Under the pieces are notes generated by a model, which did no database searches, was not told the DNA's origin, and saw only the letters and a list, made by a program, of their open reading frames with translations. DNA of 7,701 nucleotides from Thermoplasmata archaeon (lineage in GTDB: Archaea > Thermoplasmatota > Thermoplasmata > Thermoplasmatales > Aciduliprofundaceae). The stretch spans positions 1-7,701 of the forward strand of contig JAGHBQ010000195.1 in the NCBI GenBank assembly GCA_021160945.1, given 5' to 3'. This document shows positions 1 to 5,800 of this stretch, piece by piece (the stretch's first letter is position 1; every line of letters starts with the position of its first letter). A program made the translations under genes and the position numbers.

Positions 1-193
1 ATGCCAGTACATCAGTTGGATGTATTTTACCTGATTGATTTCTCACTGCAGTAATAGAGCCCCGCATCCATGATTTTGAAAGAGCCAGTGTTTTTCCTTC
101 AGTTATAATCTTCGGCGAAATAATTTCCGGATATCACAAACTGAAAATCCTTCCAAAAAAAAGAAATAGGAAGAAAATTTATAATTTTTCTGT
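1..193. other. Upstream non-coding or gene-edge region
   Basis: No gene can be assigned here. On the plus strand, frame 1 is open from the window edge to a TAA at 52-54, so it could be the tail of an upstream gene. On the minus strand, a frame entered at an ATG at 67-65 is open to the window edge, so it could be the start of a divergent gene. Both are too short to judge. The stretch 155-190 is very AT-rich, with an A-run, a weak AGGAAG at 168-173 and a TTTATAAT at 178-185. That TATA-like string is only about 10 bases from the cheF ATG, too close to be its standard promoter. GTTATAATC near 101-109 is an alternative. Confidence 0.3.
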
Positions 194-781
194 ATGGAAA
201 AACTTGTAGCTCAAGCGCAGGTCTATTACATCATTGGCTATGCCCGGGATAGCTCGGTGTACACCGATAAGAAATGGGTTCTGGGCAGGGTGTACCTTAC
301 GGATAAGAGGATACTCTTCAAAAAGCTGGATAGATACATCGAGGTAAAATATGATGAAATCGTTTCTTTGGAAGAGAGGGAGAAGTATCCCAGAATCTCC
401 CCACCTCTGGGATGGTCCCGGGCCAATATTCTTGAGATAAAGCACTACGAGTTTGGGGACAAGAGGCACATCCTCACCTCACTCATCTCCGCAAATTTCG
501 ATGTCACGCTCAAGCTAAGAGCGATAATCACGAAAATAATGGGGGGAAAGGTGGCAAGCATGACGGAGCTCCACAGAAGAGTACTTCTTCTTCTCTATCT
601 TGGAGTGAAGAACACCCTTTTTATGGAGTATCTCCTCAATTATCCTGAAAATCTCGAGAAGGTAATAGAGGACCTCAAGTTCAGAGGTCTCATAAACTCG
701 GACCTTCTTGTGACATCAGAAGGGACAAAGGAAATCGAGAACATCCGAAAGAAGCTTGAGGAAAGATTTTTAAGCAGATAA
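194..781 (+). CDS. cheF: CheF-like archaeal taxis adaptor (DUF439-type)
   Basis: This 195-residue cytoplasmic protein has no signal peptide or membrane segment. The N-terminal half carries a PH/GRAM-like strand pattern, with GRVYLTDKRILF at residues 31-42 followed by a strand leading into DEIVSLEE. The C-terminal part (about 123-188) reads as a winged helix: helix MTELHRRVLLLLYLGV, then a repeat of helices ending in LKFRGLINSD and a wing toward LVTSEGTKEI. This PH-like plus winged-helix order matches archaeal CheF proteins, which link the chemotaxis response regulator CheY to the archaellum motor. It is shorter than I remember for haloarchaeal CheF. No other che gene is in the window, but an archaellin lies about 5 kb downstream. 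ATG 194 is the only reasonable start; no strong Shine-Dalgarno is visible. The next gene starts 14 bases after the stop, so co-transcription is likely. The fold pattern is seen; the taxis role is inferred. Confidence 0.6.
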   Translation: MEKLVAQAQVYYIIGYARDSSVYTDKKWVLGRVYLTDKRILFKKLDRYIEVKYDEIVSLEEREKYPRISPPLGWSRANILEIKHYEFGDKRHILTSLISANFDVTLKLRAIITKIMGGKVASMTELHRRVLLLLYLGVKNTLFMEYLLNYPENLEKVIEDLKFRGLINSDLLVTSEGTKEIENIRKKLEERFLSR

Positions 782-795
782 ACCCATGAAGATTT

Positions 796-1278
796 ATGAT
801 GCTTGAAATAGACGGCTGGAAGGTGGGTATAAAATTTGCTGCCTCGCATTTCATACCCAGACATCACAAGTGCTCACGACTCCATGGCCACGATTATGGA
901 ATAAGGATACACATATACGGGGAGGAGAAGAACTGCGTGCTTTATGATTTTGTGGAGCTGAAAAAAGAGTTGCGCAGCATTGCAGAGGAGCTGGACCATC
1001 ACCTTCTTCTTCCCAAATCTCAGGAATTCATAAAGCACAGGGTGGAGGGAAATCAGGTGATAATAGAGTTCGAGGGAAAAAGTTACTCGGTGCCCCTGCA
1101 GGATGTCATCTTTCTGGATGTGAAGCTCACCACGGCGGAGGAACTATCCCGATATGTGGCAAAAAGGGTGCTGGAGAACGTGAAGTTTCCTCCCAATGTG
1201 AAGGGTATTGAGGTTGCAGTGGATGAAGGCCTCGGTCAGGGTGCATGGTATTACGTGCCTGTGGGTGATGAAAAATGA
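796..1278 (+). CDS. queD: 6-carboxytetrahydropterin synthase / PTPS family (QueD)
   Basis: This 160-residue enzyme of the 6-pyruvoyl-tetrahydropterin synthase fold likely makes 6-carboxy-5,6,7,8-tetrahydropterin from 7,8-dihydroneopterin triphosphate, the first committed step toward preQ0. Zinc ligands are visible as H18 (in AASHF) and H30 and H32 in the motif CSRLHGH. C26 fits the catalytic cysteine of the CxxxHGH form typical of QueD. LYDFVELK and ELDHHLL give the conserved Asp and the Asp-His relay, [10 protein letters not shown] matches the usual PTAEN helix, and VAVDEG near residues 141-146 supplies the conserved Glu. The segment between the LDHH and TTAEE motifs is longer than in short bacterial QueD, as I recall for other archaeal members. 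Start: tandem ATGs at 796 and 799, with no clear Shine-Dalgarno. An earlier ATG at 786 hits a stop after six codons. The stop overlaps the queC start (ATGA), supporting pathway coupling. A pterin role unrelated to preQ0 cannot be excluded, but queC next door makes QueD the better call. Confidence 0.88.
   Translation: MMLEIDGWKVGIKFAASHFIPRHHKCSRLHGHDYGIRIHIYGEEKNCVLYDFVELKKELRSIAEELDHHLLLPKSQEFIKHRVEGNQVIIEFEGKSYSVPLQDVIFLDVKLTTAEELSRYVAKRVLENVKFPPNVKGIEVAVDEGLGQGAWYYVPVGDEK
1263..1269 (+). promoter_or_regulatory. Ribosome binding site of queC
   Basis: GGGTGAT lies five bases before the queC ATG, inside the end of queD. It supports the ATG at 1275 as the start and translational coupling between the two genes. 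Confidence 0.6.
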
Positions 1279-1985
1279 GAGCTGTGGTTCTACTCTCTGG
1301 CGGTCTTGATTCTGCCACAACTCTGGCCATTGCCATACACAGGGGCTACGAGGTTCACGCCCTCTCCTTTGATTACGGGCAGAGGCATTCGCGAGAACTT
1401 GAGAGTGCGAGAAAAATTGCCTCATATTACAATGTGCCCCACAGGATAATGAAGGTGGACCTTCGACAGATAGGCGGTAGCGCTTTAACAGACGATATCG
1501 ATGTGCCCGAAAGGGATATAGAGGATATAAAGAATGAGATTCCAAGCACCTATGTGCCCGCGAGAAACACCATACTTCTCTCCTTCACCCTCGCTTACGC
1601 GGAGTTGATAGATGCGGATGTCATATTTTACGGAGCAAACGCCATAGATTATTCGGGCTACCCTGATTGCAGACCTGAATACGTGGAGGCGTTTGAGCGC
1701 ATGGCCAATCTGGGCACAAAGAGAGGTGTGGAGGGAAGACCCATAAAGATTGAGGCACCCCTGATTCACATGAGCAAGGCTGAGATAATCAGGAAGGGGA
1801 TGGAGCTTGGCGTACCTTACGAACTCACCTGGTCATGCTATCAAGGCGGAGAAAAAGCCTGCGGCAGATGCGATTCGTGCCTGCTCCGTCTCAAGGGCTT
1901 TATGGAGGCGGGTTACGAGGACCCGCTGGAATACGAGACTTATCCTGATTTCTATTTTGAATATCTCAGGAAGCGAAGAAAATGA
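1275..1985 (+). CDS. queC: 7-cyano-7-deazaguanine (preQ0) synthase QueC
   Basis: This 236-residue, ATP-dependent cytoplasmic enzyme converts 7-carboxy-7-deazaguanine and ammonia to preQ0, the base that archaeal TGT inserts into tRNA en route to archaeosine. The PP-loop pyrophosphatase motif SGGLDS is at residues 8-13. It is followed by [12 protein letters not shown] (31-42), the substrate-site stretch YVPARNT (93-99) and [12 protein letters not shown] (125-136). Four cysteines that fit the family zinc site are at C188, C196, C199 and C202 ([17 protein letters not shown]). Length and motifs match full-length QueC, so the gene looks intact and functional. It starts in a four-base ATGA overlap with queD and ends in another ATGA overlap with the small zinc protein, so all three are probably one transcript. 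QueE, which makes the QueC substrate, is not in the window. There is no fused amidotransferase domain, so this is the stand-alone QueC form. Confidence 0.96.
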   Translation: MRAVVLLSGGLDSATTLAIAIHRGYEVHALSFDYGQRHSRELESARKIASYYNVPHRIMKVDLRQIGGSALTDDIDVPERDIEDIKNEIPSTYVPARNTILLSFTLAYAELIDADVIFYGANAIDYSGYPDCRPEYVEAFERMANLGTKRGVEGRPIKIEAPLIHMSKAEIIRKGMELGVPYELTWSCYQGGEKACGRCDSCLLRLKGFMEAGYEDPLEYETYPDFYFEYLRKRRK

Positions 1986-2137
1986 TTGTGGGTGAATGCT
2001 ACATATGCGGCAGACCCGCGATGCATGTATGCAAGCTCTGCGGAAGGGCGGTGTGCAATGAGCATTACATAGCCTCGCTGGGTCTGTGCGTGAGATGTGC
2101 AGGAAAGGGTGAAGAGAAATCACCCATCTCTCATTAA
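1982..2137 (+). CDS. Small B-box-like zinc-binding protein
   Basis: This is a 51-residue protein starting at an ATG in a four-base overlap with queC. An AGGAAG at 1968-1973 lies eight bases upstream. Nearly all of it is a metal-binding module: C6-x2-C9, C17-x2-C20, C25-x2-H28 and C36-x2-C39. These eight ligands can form two cross-braced zinc sites, as in B-box-type zinc fingers. The tail ([11 protein letters not shown]) is short and polar. Small proteins of this look are common in archaea but I know no function for them; protein or nucleic-acid binding is a guess. Position as last gene behind queD-queC suggests co-expression with preQ0 synthesis, which does not prove a shared role. The last 18 bases overlap the 3' end of the convergent tiaS gene. 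The regular ligand spacing and clean overlap make a real gene very likely. Confidence 0.8.
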   Translation: MIVGECYICGRPAMHVCKLCGRAVCNEHYIASLGLCVRCAGKGEEKSPISH

Positions 2138-3418
2138 CTTCAGGGGTCTGGCCAGGTGACGCCTTGCTATAACCGGCACCTCGTACCAGCCTTCTCCAAT
2201 CTCTCTATCAAGATACTCATACCTTGCAGCCTCTTCGCCTACCTTTATGCCGCATTTTCTGCAGCGATAACCCTTACCGCGGCCTATGCTCTCCATTCTC
2301 CTGCCGCATCCGGGACAGGTGGGGTTCTCTACCTTTACCTTTATTTTTTTAAGTTTCACTATTCTTATCTTTTCGAGATTTACCGTGAATGGCTCTTTTC
2401 TAACGCCTCCGTGAACTTCAACTTCATCTTCCCCCCTCAGCTTTTTTATGACCTCTCTGAACTGCTTTGTGGGCTCGTAGGCTACGCATTCAATCTCCCC
2501 TGAGGAGTCTGAGATTGCAAATATCACATGCCCTCCCTCTATTATCCTTGGTTCTTTTGAAACATGGCCTTGCAGTTTCACGCTCTCATAAGCCCTCACA
2601 TCCGCAATTTTCTTCGCCACTATGTGGTCATCAGTAGCCTGGTTTGTCAGATAAATTATCCAAGCCTCGTAGGGGTCGCTTTTTATCATCGTCCTGGCCC
2701 TCTTCAGTTCCTCCGCATCGGTGCCTCTTATGCCGAAAAGAACGGGGGTATGGGCGTGGGGCTTTATGGCTACATATCTGTTTCTGTAATCATAATTGTC
2801 AAATGTAGTGTGTGTGAGTTTATCCATGGCTATCACGCTCCTCTCATCCACATACCGCTCCTCCATCCACCTGTGCTCAGGGAGATATGTGAGAAGCTCG
2901 TAGGTGTATCTTCTCGCCTTCCACGCGATGGCAGCCGCTGCTCCTATTATCCCCCGTCCATTTTTGAACCTGCAGTATCTGGCACCTTGCTCCTTCAGTA
3001 TTCTCTCCACCTCATCCTGTGTGAGTACACCTCTCACAGCCTTCCAGTAAAGGCTCTCGGGAAGCTTCCTGGGAGAGAGGACCACACCCGGGTTTGTGTT
3101 GTCATCCTCAAGCACAAAATAGCGGGATATGCGTTCCAGGGATAGCTGAGCTTCCGCTCCACGTCCTTTCTCATACGCCCATATTTCCTCATCCTGTATC
3201 TCGCCAATCTTGAATCTTCTACCGTGACCTCTGCCCACTTGTATGCATATGGCACCGTTCCCCCTGGTTTTCCAGGGAATGTTTGGGTTGAGCCTGACGA
3301 GGCGAGGATATCCAATTATATCCAGCCCCTTCTCCCGAATCTCATCTCTCAGGGGAAAAATGAGATATGTGGTGCACATCCCGGTGCGAGAATCCGTGTC
3401 GTCGATGCCCACATACAC
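2120..3418 (-). CDS. tiaS: tRNA(Ile2) 2-agmatinylcytidine synthetase TiaS
   Basis: This enzyme modifies C34 of the CAU anticodon of tRNA-Ile2 to agmatidine using agmatine and ATP, so the tRNA reads AUA and not AUG. It is essential in archaea that use this tRNA. The 432 residues match the family length. Visible parts in order: N-terminal GIDDTDSRTGMC with the acidic D6/D7/D9 cluster; RLNPNIPWKTRGNGA and a GRGHG stretch; a central region with NGRGIIGAAAAIAW; an OB-fold-like region near 285-355 (LQGHVSKEP onward); and a zinc ribbon with C368, C371, C386 and C389. The start is the GTG at 3418-3416. An in-frame TGA lies three codons upstream and no in-frame ATG precedes the DDTD motif. No Shine-Dalgarno is visible, so the mRNA may be leaderless. 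The gene is intact, transcribed toward the queD-queC cluster, and overlaps the small zinc protein by 18 bases at the stops. Confidence 0.95.
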   Translation of the reverse strand: MYVGIDDTDSRTGMCTTYLIFPLRDEIREKGLDIIGYPRLVRLNPNIPWKTRGNGAICIQVGRGHGRRFKIGEIQDEEIWAYEKGRGAEAQLSLERISRYFVLEDDNTNPGVVLSPRKLPESLYWKAVRGVLTQDEVERILKEQGARYCRFKNGRGIIGAAAAIAWKARRYTYELLTYLPEHRWMEERYVDERSVIAMDKLTHTTFDNYDYRNRYVAIKPHAHTPVLFGIRGTDAEELKRARTMIKSDPYEAWIIYLTNQATDDHIVAKKIADVRAYESVKLQGHVSKEPRIIEGGHVIFAISDSSGEIECVAYEPTKQFREVIKKLRGEDEVEVHGGVRKEPFTVNLEKIRIVKLKKIKVKVENPTCPGCGRRMESIGRGKGYRCRKCGIKVGEEAARYEYLDREIGEGWYEVPVIARRHLARPLKLMRDG

Positions 3419-3434
3419 GATGCCTCAATAATGC

Positions 3435-3444
3435 AATTCTATTT
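3435..3444 (-). promoter_or_regulatory. Possible TATA box of tiaS
   Basis: Read on the minus strand this is AAATAGAATT, 17-26 bases before the GTG start. That is about the normal TATA-to-transcription-start distance in archaea, so transcription would begin at or next to the start codon. This agrees with the missing Shine-Dalgarno site. The match to a TATA consensus is only fair. Confidence 0.35.
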
Positions 3445-3471
3445 GGAGTTATCGGCAAAAAGGGAGAAGAA

Positions 3472-4273
3472 TCATTTCTGTATCCCACCAATTTCCAGAG
3501 TGTAATTCACAGACCCGCCACCTTCTGTGTCTATGCGAATACTCACCATGTACACAGGCACAAGTTTCCCACCGTTTAAGGGCACTAGAATGTAGAGAAA
3601 CTGAACATCTGTGGCTTTCACCCTGGTTATTTTCTCAGGGGCAACAGGAACTGGCAGCTGCTCTTTCATCCAATTCAGAACTTCCGTGAAATCTGATATC
3701 ACGGTATTGCCTGAGCTCTCGACAGTGACGGGCATTGTCTCAAAACCCACCAGATTTCCCTGCGTATCCATTTCCACTGCCAGTATGAGCCCCATGGGAA
3801 TTCCCTGACATTCGTACCTCACAACCTTGGTATATGTCACACCATTTTCGTTACCTTCCCCGTATATGGTTCTCCCGTCCACAACATCGTGGGGCTTTAT
3901 CTCCACATTGCGGGGGAAGAAGTTCATTGAATTTCTCGAGATAACTATTGACGATTTCAATAACATCCTCATCACTCATCTCCACCGGCACCTTTTCAAT
4001 TGCAGCATCGTTTCTATCATAGAACACCTTGTATCCACTCTTTCGAAGCGATAATGAGGCATTTACACCCTTCACATCGTAAGAATTGGATGTATTGTAA
4101 ATCTCCACGATTTTCATGGCAAAAAGCTCTATGGCCAATCTTCTCGCATCTTCGTACTTTCAGAGTATTTTTTATTACCCCTTTCAGAGGGACTTCCAAC
4201 AAATAGAGATACCAGAATAATCACTACAAGAATAGCAACAATAGATATGTAAATAATCCTTCCATTTTTTCAT
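3472..4273 (-). pseudogene. Frameshifted gene for a membrane-anchored extracytoplasmic protein
   Basis: I do not recognise the family. With three single-base changes undone, the stretch reads as one protein of about 265 residues. It starts at the ATG at 4273-4271 behind a GAGGTGAT site. An extra base in the A6 run at 4270-4265 must be skipped to enter the frame of a single membrane segment, IIYISIVAILVVIILVSLFV. A missing base near 4161-4157 then joins SPSERGNKKYSE to KYEDARRLAIELF and on to YLEKFNELLP. An extra base in the C5 run near 3914-3918 joins that to VEIKPHDVVDGRTIYG and on to the end, TLEIGGIQK, TGA at 3474-3472. The result is a type II anchor or uncleaved signal, a helical stretch, then a strand-rich domain. 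The reading frames join with natural sequence on both sides, which is the main evidence for one ancestral gene. It sits directly after another broken gene with a shared stop/ribosome-site overlap, so they were an operon. Sequencing error is the alternative. Confidence 0.75.
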
Positions 4274-4277
4274 TTTT

Positions 4278-4285
4278 ATCACCTC
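4278..4285 (-). promoter_or_regulatory. Ribosome binding site of the broken membrane-protein gene
   Basis: GAGGTGAT on the minus strand, with the final T four bases before the ATG at 4273. It overlaps the TGA of the upstream broken gene, a typical arrangement for translational coupling. It fixes the original start and shows the pair was an operon. Confidence 0.65.
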
Positions 4286-4877
4286 AAATATCAAATCTGA
4301 TATACGTATAGCCCACTGTCCATCCCCAATTATTTTCGTACCACAGAGGATCTCTATATGGATTTTCAGGATTTTCTTGGGAATAATCACTTACCAGATT
4401 TTGATTTTTAAATACCTTGGCACTGTAGATAGCAGCTGTATATGTAGAATATCTCCTGCATCCTGTTTTGCATCTCTATTTGCCTTTCTCCAAGCATCTA
4501 CTAAACTGTAGCCTTGATGGATATACTCTGCTAAATAGCGCCTCTGGATTTAACTCCATAATCCCAGTAGCCGTAATCTACTGCATCACTATCCCATCCA
4601 GGTATGGAATGCAGTCCAACTTTAAAGGTAACTGCAGGACTCCATCTCTCCCACACATATTTCCCGTTATAACTGTATTTCAACACCTCACAGGAATCAA
4701 GTACTATCCACAAGAACTAAGCATTTTGTATCATTATTGACCTTCCAGCAGGCACCGAGTGATTTTGTTTCATAACTTATAGAAAAAAATAAAAGTTAAG
4801 ATCCAAGTAGAGTTACTCACAGACTCCGCCTGAAAATCACGCAGTAATTGTTGCTCATTTTCTAAATTCTCATCTTG
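4284..4877 (-). pseudogene. Broken gene, C-terminal part DUF6345-like
   Basis: No single frame is open, yet five pieces in changing frames join into a plausible protein. From about 4877 a piece reads QDENLENEQQLLRDF onward (least certain). Then, after the T7 run near 4789-4783, ISYETKSLGACWKVNNDTKC. After an extra base near 4717, FLWIVLDSCEVLKYSYNG onward, with KVGLHSIPGWDSD. After a missing base near 4541, RYLAEYIHQGYSLVDAWRKA onward. After a missing base near 4452, YSTYTAAIYSAKVF through WYENNWGWTVGYTYIRFDI, with the TGA at 4286-4284. The order WIVLDSCEVL, VWERW, GLH..PGW, G.YLAEY, G.SLVDAW recalls the DUF6345 family as I remember it; no function is known to me. No signal peptide or N-terminal start survives; the exonuclease stop at 4914 limits the remnant, so the 5' part is probably lost. 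At least four frame changes make this a pseudogene unless the sequence is faulty. Confidence 0.7.
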
Positions 4878-4913
4878 CTACTCTGATTCATATCAGAGGT
4901 ATCTAAGTTCTTT

Positions 4914-5675
4914 TCACACATTAAGCTTCAGTGCTATTGGGGCATGGTCCGAGCCGTAAACTTCACTGAGAATCCATGAATTTCTGACCTTATCCTTGAG
5001 CTCTTCGCTCACGATAAAATAATCCACACGCCATCCTATATTGCGCTCTCTCGCCTTGAATCTGTAGGTCCACCAGGTGTAATGCCCGCCCTCTTTCACG
5101 AACATTCTGAAGGTGTCCACATAGCCATCTCCCAGAAATCTATCCATCCATGCCCTTTCCTGTGGAGTGAAACCTGCGTTTTTCAAATTCTGTTTAGGGT
5201 TTGCAAGGTCGATTTCCCTGTGGGCTACATTGAAATCCCCGCATATTACCACGGGCTTTCTCCTTCTCAGGGAATTGAGATATTCGTGAATCTTCTCGTC
5301 AAACTCAAGCTTGAAATCTAATCGGGTGAGGCCATGCTGCGCATTGGGGAAATAAGCATTCACAAGGAAGAATTTGTTATACTCGGCTGTTATAACCCGC
5401 CCTTCAGAATCAAATCTCCCATCTCCTATGCCCAAGGATATGTTTATTGGCTCAATTTTTGTGAAAAGTACAGTGCCAGCATAACCTTTTTTCTTTGCGG
5501 GATTGAAGTATTTGTAATATCCTTCATAATAACGAACTTCCATGGGTATGTTATTTTCTGTGGCCTTTATCTCCTGAAGGGCAAGAATATCTGGATTATA
5601 CTTCTCTAAGAAATCCAGAAAACCGTTGCGGACCACTGCTCGAATTCCATTCACATTCCAAGAGATGAGGAGCAT
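4914..5675 (-). CDS. xth: Exonuclease III family AP endonuclease (XthA/ExoA type)
   Basis: This 253-residue enzyme of the endonuclease/exonuclease/phosphatase superfamily cuts DNA at abasic sites and can act as a 3'-5' exonuclease in base excision repair; it is cytoplasmic. Visible active-site motifs in order: SWNVNGIRA (N7), LALQEIKA (E35, metal ligand), VNAYFPN (Y108), GDFNVAH (D147, N149), WRVDYF (D218) and GSDHAPI (D243, H244). All key residues are present and the length is normal, so the gene looks intact. Start: ATG at 5675-5673, giving the canonical opening MLLISWNVNGIR. No Shine-Dalgarno is visible; AAAAGTTATTT about 26-36 bases upstream could be a TATA element of a nearly leaderless transcript. 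It is divergent from the archaellin gene, 125 bases apart, and has the broken gene pair downstream on the same strand. The bacterial-style XthA is found widely in euryarchaea, so no recent transfer need be assumed. Confidence 0.94.
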   Translation of the reverse strand: MLLISWNVNGIRAVVRNGFLDFLEKYNPDILALQEIKATENNIPMEVRYYEGYYKYFNPAKKKGYAGTVLFTKIEPINISLGIGDGRFDSEGRVITAEYNKFFLVNAYFPNAQHGLTRLDFKLEFDEKIHEYLNSLRRRKPVVICGDFNVAHREIDLANPKQNLKNAGFTPQERAWMDRFLGDGYVDTFRMFVKEGGHYTWWTYRFKARERNIGWRVDYFIVSEELKDKVRNSWILSEVYGSDHAPIALKLNV

Positions 5676-5769
5676 GAAATGGTGTAAGAAGCGCTTGGAG
5701 AAATAACTTTTCCACGCTCTGCAAAAATATTCCTCATGTGATTTTATCGATTGATAATCAGATGTAATT

Positions 5770-5778
5770 ATTTAAATA
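5770..5778 (+). promoter_or_regulatory. TATA box of the archaellin gene
   Basis: ATTTAAATA is a strong archaeal TATA match. Its centre is about 26 bases before the archaellin ATG, in the 125-base gap shared with the divergent exonuclease gene. Normal spacing would place the transcription start near the ATG, downstream of the G-rich site at 5787, so the two signals do not fit perfectly. An additional upstream AT-rich element (TTTTATCGATTGATAA, around 5741-5757) could give a longer leader. Confidence 0.5.
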
Positions 5779-5786
5779 AGAAATAT

Positions 5787-5796
5787 GGGGTGGTGG
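5787..5796 (+). promoter_or_regulatory. Ribosome binding site of the archaellin gene
   Basis: GGGGTGGTGG ends four bases before the ATG at 5801. It supports that start, which places the class III signal peptide exactly at the N-terminus. Confidence 0.55.
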
Positions 5797-5800
5797 AATT

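Noticed and set aside
1..67. Minus-strand open frame from an ATG at 67-65 to the window edge, possibly the start of a divergent gene, and a plus-strand frame open from base 1 to a TAA at 52-54, possibly a gene tail.
   Set aside because: Both are under 25 codons, on opposite strands over the same bases, with no ribosome site or recognisable motif. The sequence left of the window is needed to decide.
148..173. Short inverted repeat CTTCC ... GGAAG upstream of cheF.
   Set aside because: A five-base stem with a 14-base AT-rich loop is expected by chance and does not resemble a terminator or an RNA element.
178..185. TTTATAAT as TATA box of the cheF-like gene.
   Set aside because: It is about 10 bases from the ATG, while archaeal TATA boxes lie about 26 bases before the transcription start. 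It would place the start inside the coding region, and no later start codon fits.
1144..1545. Minus-strand open frame of 133 codons across queD and queC.
   Set aside because: It is antisense to two genes with complete catalytic motifs, and its product looks like random translation rich in His, Arg and Ser.
2335..2350. Plus-strand T-run that could end transcription of the queD-queC cluster.
   Set aside because: It encodes a Lys-rich stretch of TiaS on the other strand and lies 200 bases past the cluster end; coding need explains it well enough.
2564..3145. Plus-strand open frame of 193 codons antisense to tiaS.
   Set aside because: It lies wholly inside the well-supported tiaS gene, has no ribosome site and its product shows no motif. 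It is a shadow frame.
3905..3925. Programmed +1 frameshift at the CCC-CCG proline stretch of the broken membrane-protein gene.
   Set aside because: A run of C could be slippery, but two other indels in the same gene and several in its neighbour also need explaining. Ordinary decay covers all of them.
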